Below, in pieces: positions 5,911-7,727 of a stretch of 7,727 nt of DNA (within the stretch, counting starts at the first letter, position 1; every line of letters begins with the position of its first letter). The notes under the pieces were generated by a model. That model saw only the letters and a program-made list of their open reading frames with translations, made no database searches and had not been told where the DNA came from. Source of the stretch: Eudoraea sp. (GTDB lineage: Bacteria; Bacteroidota; Bacteroidia; Flavobacteriales; Flavobacteriaceae); assembly GCA_013041785.1 (NCBI GenBank), contig JABDRK010000379.1, positions 1-7,727 of the forward strand, given 5' to 3'. A program made the position numbers and the translations under genes.

Positions 5911-6692
5911 ACGCTTATAATTCCATTAAATACTTGCTCAACGGGGCCTTCGAGGGTAATATCCGTATATCCTTTTCCCTGCCTACGAAAATAAACCGCC
6001 AGTTCGCCACCTTTGGTTTTAAGTCTTACCGCTTCCTTGGTAGCCTTCCCAAGGTGATGCATGGCCAGGGCCACTGCGGTTACTCCAGTTCCGCAGGAAA
6101 GCGTTTCATCTTCCACACCCCGCTCATAGGTTCGCACAGCAAAAGTGTTCCCCTCCAACGGCTCTACAAAATTTATATTGCTCCCGGTTTCTCCGTACAG
6201 GCCATATCGCAGGCGTTTTCCTTCGTGGGGTATATTATATTCCTCAATTCCTGCCACCAATTGAACATGATGTGGGGATCCCGTATCCAAAAATAGGTAA
6301 TTGGGTTTCTCTCTGATCTCAGATACATCCTGCATCTGCAGTCTGACCTGATCCGGCCCCCAGGAGGCTGTATGTAGTCCATCCACTGCCATAAAGGTGG
6401 TATTTTGCTCAATGATACCCAGAAAATGGGCGAAATCGACCAGGCATCGGGCACCGTTGCCGCACATACTCCCTTCCCTGCCATCGGCGTTGTAATAGAC
6501 CATCCTAAAATCGGCCATTTCGTCATTTTCAAGCAACATAAGGCCGTCTGCTCCTATGCCAAATTTTCTGTCGCACAAACGCGCAATCAATTTGGTATCA
6601 TTTTTGGGGAAAACGAGCTGTCGGTTGTCCACTATAATGAAATCATTACCTGTGCCCTGGTACTTATAAAAAGGAAGTGTTTTAGTTTCCAT
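5907..6692 (-). CDS. dapF: Diaminopimelate epimerase
   Basis: A 261-residue cytoplasmic enzyme that interconverts LL- and meso-diaminopimelate, providing meso-DAP for peptidoglycan cross-links and the precursor of lysine. Both halves of the pseudo-symmetric fold are intact. FYKYQGTGNDF (8-18) is the N-terminal motif. The two catalytic cysteines acting as base and acid are Cys77 in SMCGNGARC and Cys200 in LSCGTG. TGSPHHV (137-143) and YERGVEDETL (189-198) supply substrate-binding residues. The length is near the family norm (about 260-275). The ATG at 6692 sits about where homologues start. It is first of an overlapping dapF-GNAT-mltG transcript and divergent from the Deg protease. A perfect -7 box lies only 8 bp before the ATG, so the mRNA may be nearly leaderless. 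Confidence 0.97.
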   Translation of the reverse strand: METKTLPFYKYQGTGNDFIIVDNRQLVFPKNDTKLIARLCDRKFGIGADGLMLLENDEMADFRMVYYNADGREGSMCGNGARCLVDFAHFLGIIEQNTTFMAVDGLHTASWGPDQVRLQMQDVSEIREKPNYLFLDTGSPHHVQLVAGIEEYNIPHEGKRLRYGLYGETGSNINFVEPLEGNTFAVRTYERGVEDETLSCGTGVTAVALAMHHLGKATKEAVRLKTKGGELAVYFRRQGKGYTDITLEGPVEQVFNGIISV

Positions 6693-6811
6693 TACCGGAC
6701 AAAGATAGGACTTTATTTAAGGTATTTTTTACAGTTAAAATGTAGTTAAATCAAAAACAGAGCCTTTGAAAAATCCTAATTTTATAATTAAATAGAATAA
6801 AATCAATTGTC
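6693..6811. other. Divergent intergenic region between dapF and the Deg protease
   Basis: This gap of 119 bp is strongly AT-rich. Apart from the dapF -7 box it holds a 7-bp direct repeat AGTTAAA (6733-6739 and 6744-6750) with an 11-bp period, about one helical turn. No good TAnnTTTG box for the rightward protease gene was found; AGCCTTTG (6761-6768) matches only the TTTG half. The protease may use another sigma factor, as stress proteases often do, but no such site can be identified here. No Shine-Dalgarno precedes its ATG. Confidence 0.45.
6700..6707 (-). promoter_or_regulatory. -7 box of the dapF promoter
   Basis: On the minus strand, TATCTTTG (6707-6700) perfectly matches TAnnTTTG and is identical to the box upstream of the lysozyme-like gene. 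No TTG lies at the usual distance; the nearest resemblance is CTG at 6734-6732. If the box is used, transcription starts about 6-8 bases downstream, at or beside the dapF ATG (6692). Confidence 0.5.
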
Positions 6812-7727
6812 ATGAAAAAAGTAGGAAGTTTGTTATTGATGGCCATCCTGGGAGGGGCCATATCATTAGGAGCTTACACTCTTTTTATAGCACCTCAGCC
6901 TGTAGAATTTATCTCGGAAGATAGTGAGATGCCTGTATTTCAAACGGGAAATATGCCGGTTTACAATAATTCACCAGTCATGGAAGCCGGTGATTTCACC
7001 CTGGCTGCGGAAAAGACGGTCAATGCCGTGGTTCATGTTAAAAACGTAACCATATACAGAGGGCCTAGTACCCTACTCGATTTCTTTTACGGTTATGAAC
7101 GGGAGCAAAAAGCACAAATCGGTACGGGCTCCGGGGTGATCATTTCACCAGATGGGTATATCGTCACCAATAACCATGTAATCGCGAAGGCTACAGAACT
7201 CAATGTCACGCTAAACAACAACAAGACCTATGAAGCCGAGGTAGTAGGAACGGATCCAACAACAGACATTGCCCTCATTAAAATCGAAACCGAAGACAAA
7301 TTGCCCTATCTGGCTTTTGGAGATTCGGATAACGTGCGCATTGGAGAATGGGTACTTGCTGTTGGGAATCCGTTTAATCTTACCTCCACGGTTACGGCGG
7401 GTATTGTAAGTGCCAAGGCAAGAGCCCTGGGAGGGTCTAACCAGTCTTTTATCCAAACCGATGCAGCTGTTAACCCCGGGAACAGCGGGGGTGCCCTGGT
7501 AAACACTGAAGGCAACCTTATCGGGATCAATACGGCAATAACCTCACAAACCGGTTCTTATATTGGGTATTCCTTTGCAGTCCCCAGTAATATTGCGAAA
7601 AAGGTGGTTGAGGATATTCTGGAATACGGGAATGTCCTGAAAGGTATCCTGGGGATTAAATCCCCACGATTGGACACCCCTTATGCACGGAATAACGGAT
7701 TCAACCAAATAGATGGTGTCTTTGTTG
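6812..7727 (+). CDS. Deg/HtrA-family periplasmic serine protease (3' end outside window)
   Basis: The ATG at 6812 opens a frame that runs off the right edge after 305 complete codons. MKK followed by a hydrophobic stretch (about residues 5-26) is a signal peptide or membrane anchor, placing the protein in the periplasm. The trypsin-like domain starts near residue 60. GTGSGVIISPDGYIVTNNHV holds the catalytic His122, TTDIALIKI the catalytic Asp152, and NPGNSGGALV the nucleophile Ser225, so the triad is complete. A PDZ domain begins near residue 275 (LKGILGIKSPRL) and is cut by the window edge, so the number of PDZ domains cannot be told. Relatives (DegP, DegQ, DegS) degrade or refold misfolded envelope proteins. 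The N-terminal region of about 60 residues before the protease domain (PQPVEFISEDSEMPVF onward) is low in recognisable motifs. Confidence 0.95.
   Translation, partial: MKKVGSLLLMAILGGAISLGAYTLFIAPQPVEFISEDSEMPVFQTGNMPVYNNSPVMEAGDFTLAAEKTVNAVVHVKNVTIYRGPSTLLDFFYGYEREQKAQIGTGSGVIISPDGYIVTNNHVIAKATELNVTLNNNKTYEAEVVGTDPTTDIALIKIETEDKLPYLAFGDSDNVRIGEWVLAVGNPFNLTSTVTAGIVSAKARALGGSNQSFIQTDAAVNPGNSGGALVNTEGNLIGINTAITSQTGSYIGYSFAVPSNIAKKVVEDILEYGNVLKGILGIKSPRLDTPYARNNGFNQIDGVFV

Noticed and set aside
5611..5994. Plus-strand open frame of 127 codons opposite the acetyltransferase and dapF
   Set aside because: It crosses two overlapping conserved genes on the other strand and its translation has no recognisable motif, so it is an antisense shadow.
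5934..6749. Plus-strand frames of 114-120 codons opposite dapF
   Set aside because: dapF is complete with both catalytic cysteines. The opposite frames have low-complexity, motif-free translations.

Overview
The window looks like ordinary housekeeping chromosome from a marine-type Flavobacteriaceae bacterium (Bacteroidota). The main reasons are the protein sequences (RDHATV-type DnaA, ASIVHKET-type MltG), the general lack of Shine-Dalgarno sequences, and two perfect TATCTTTG boxes matching the Bacteroidota -7 consensus TAnnTTTG. The genus cannot be fixed from the sequence alone. No mobile element, CRISPR array, tRNA or rRNA gene, or defence system was seen.

Layout. Positions 1-284 (+) hold the C-terminal end of a YigZ/IMPACT-family protein. 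It converges on a YbgC-type thioesterase (299-697, -). A 206-bp AT-rich gap (698-903) separates the thioesterase from dnaA and carries a terminator-like hairpin plus short repeats. A plus-strand operon follows: dnaA (904-2328), a low-molecular-weight protein tyrosine phosphatase (2336-2788) and an RsmI-like SAM methyltransferase (2795-3517), with gaps of 6-7 bp. A hairpin terminator at 3520-3542 separates it from a convergent minus-strand block.

That minus-strand block, read in its own direction, is dapF (6692-5907), a GNAT acetyltransferase (5910-5389), mltG (5389-4346), and then, behind its own promoter, a secreted lysozyme-like protein (4197-3562). The first three genes overlap at their stops and starts. 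The theme is cell-wall metabolism: DapF makes meso-diaminopimelate, MltG ends glycan strand growth, and the last protein probably cleaves or binds peptidoglycan. Divergent from dapF, a Deg/HtrA periplasmic serine protease (6812 onward, +) runs off the right edge inside its PDZ region.

No clearly new system was found. The points most worth a second look are the terminator-like hairpin in the dnaA leader, the dnaA-phosphatase-methyltransferase operon, an apparently leaderless dapF transcript, and the poorly characterised lysozyme-like protein next to mltG.
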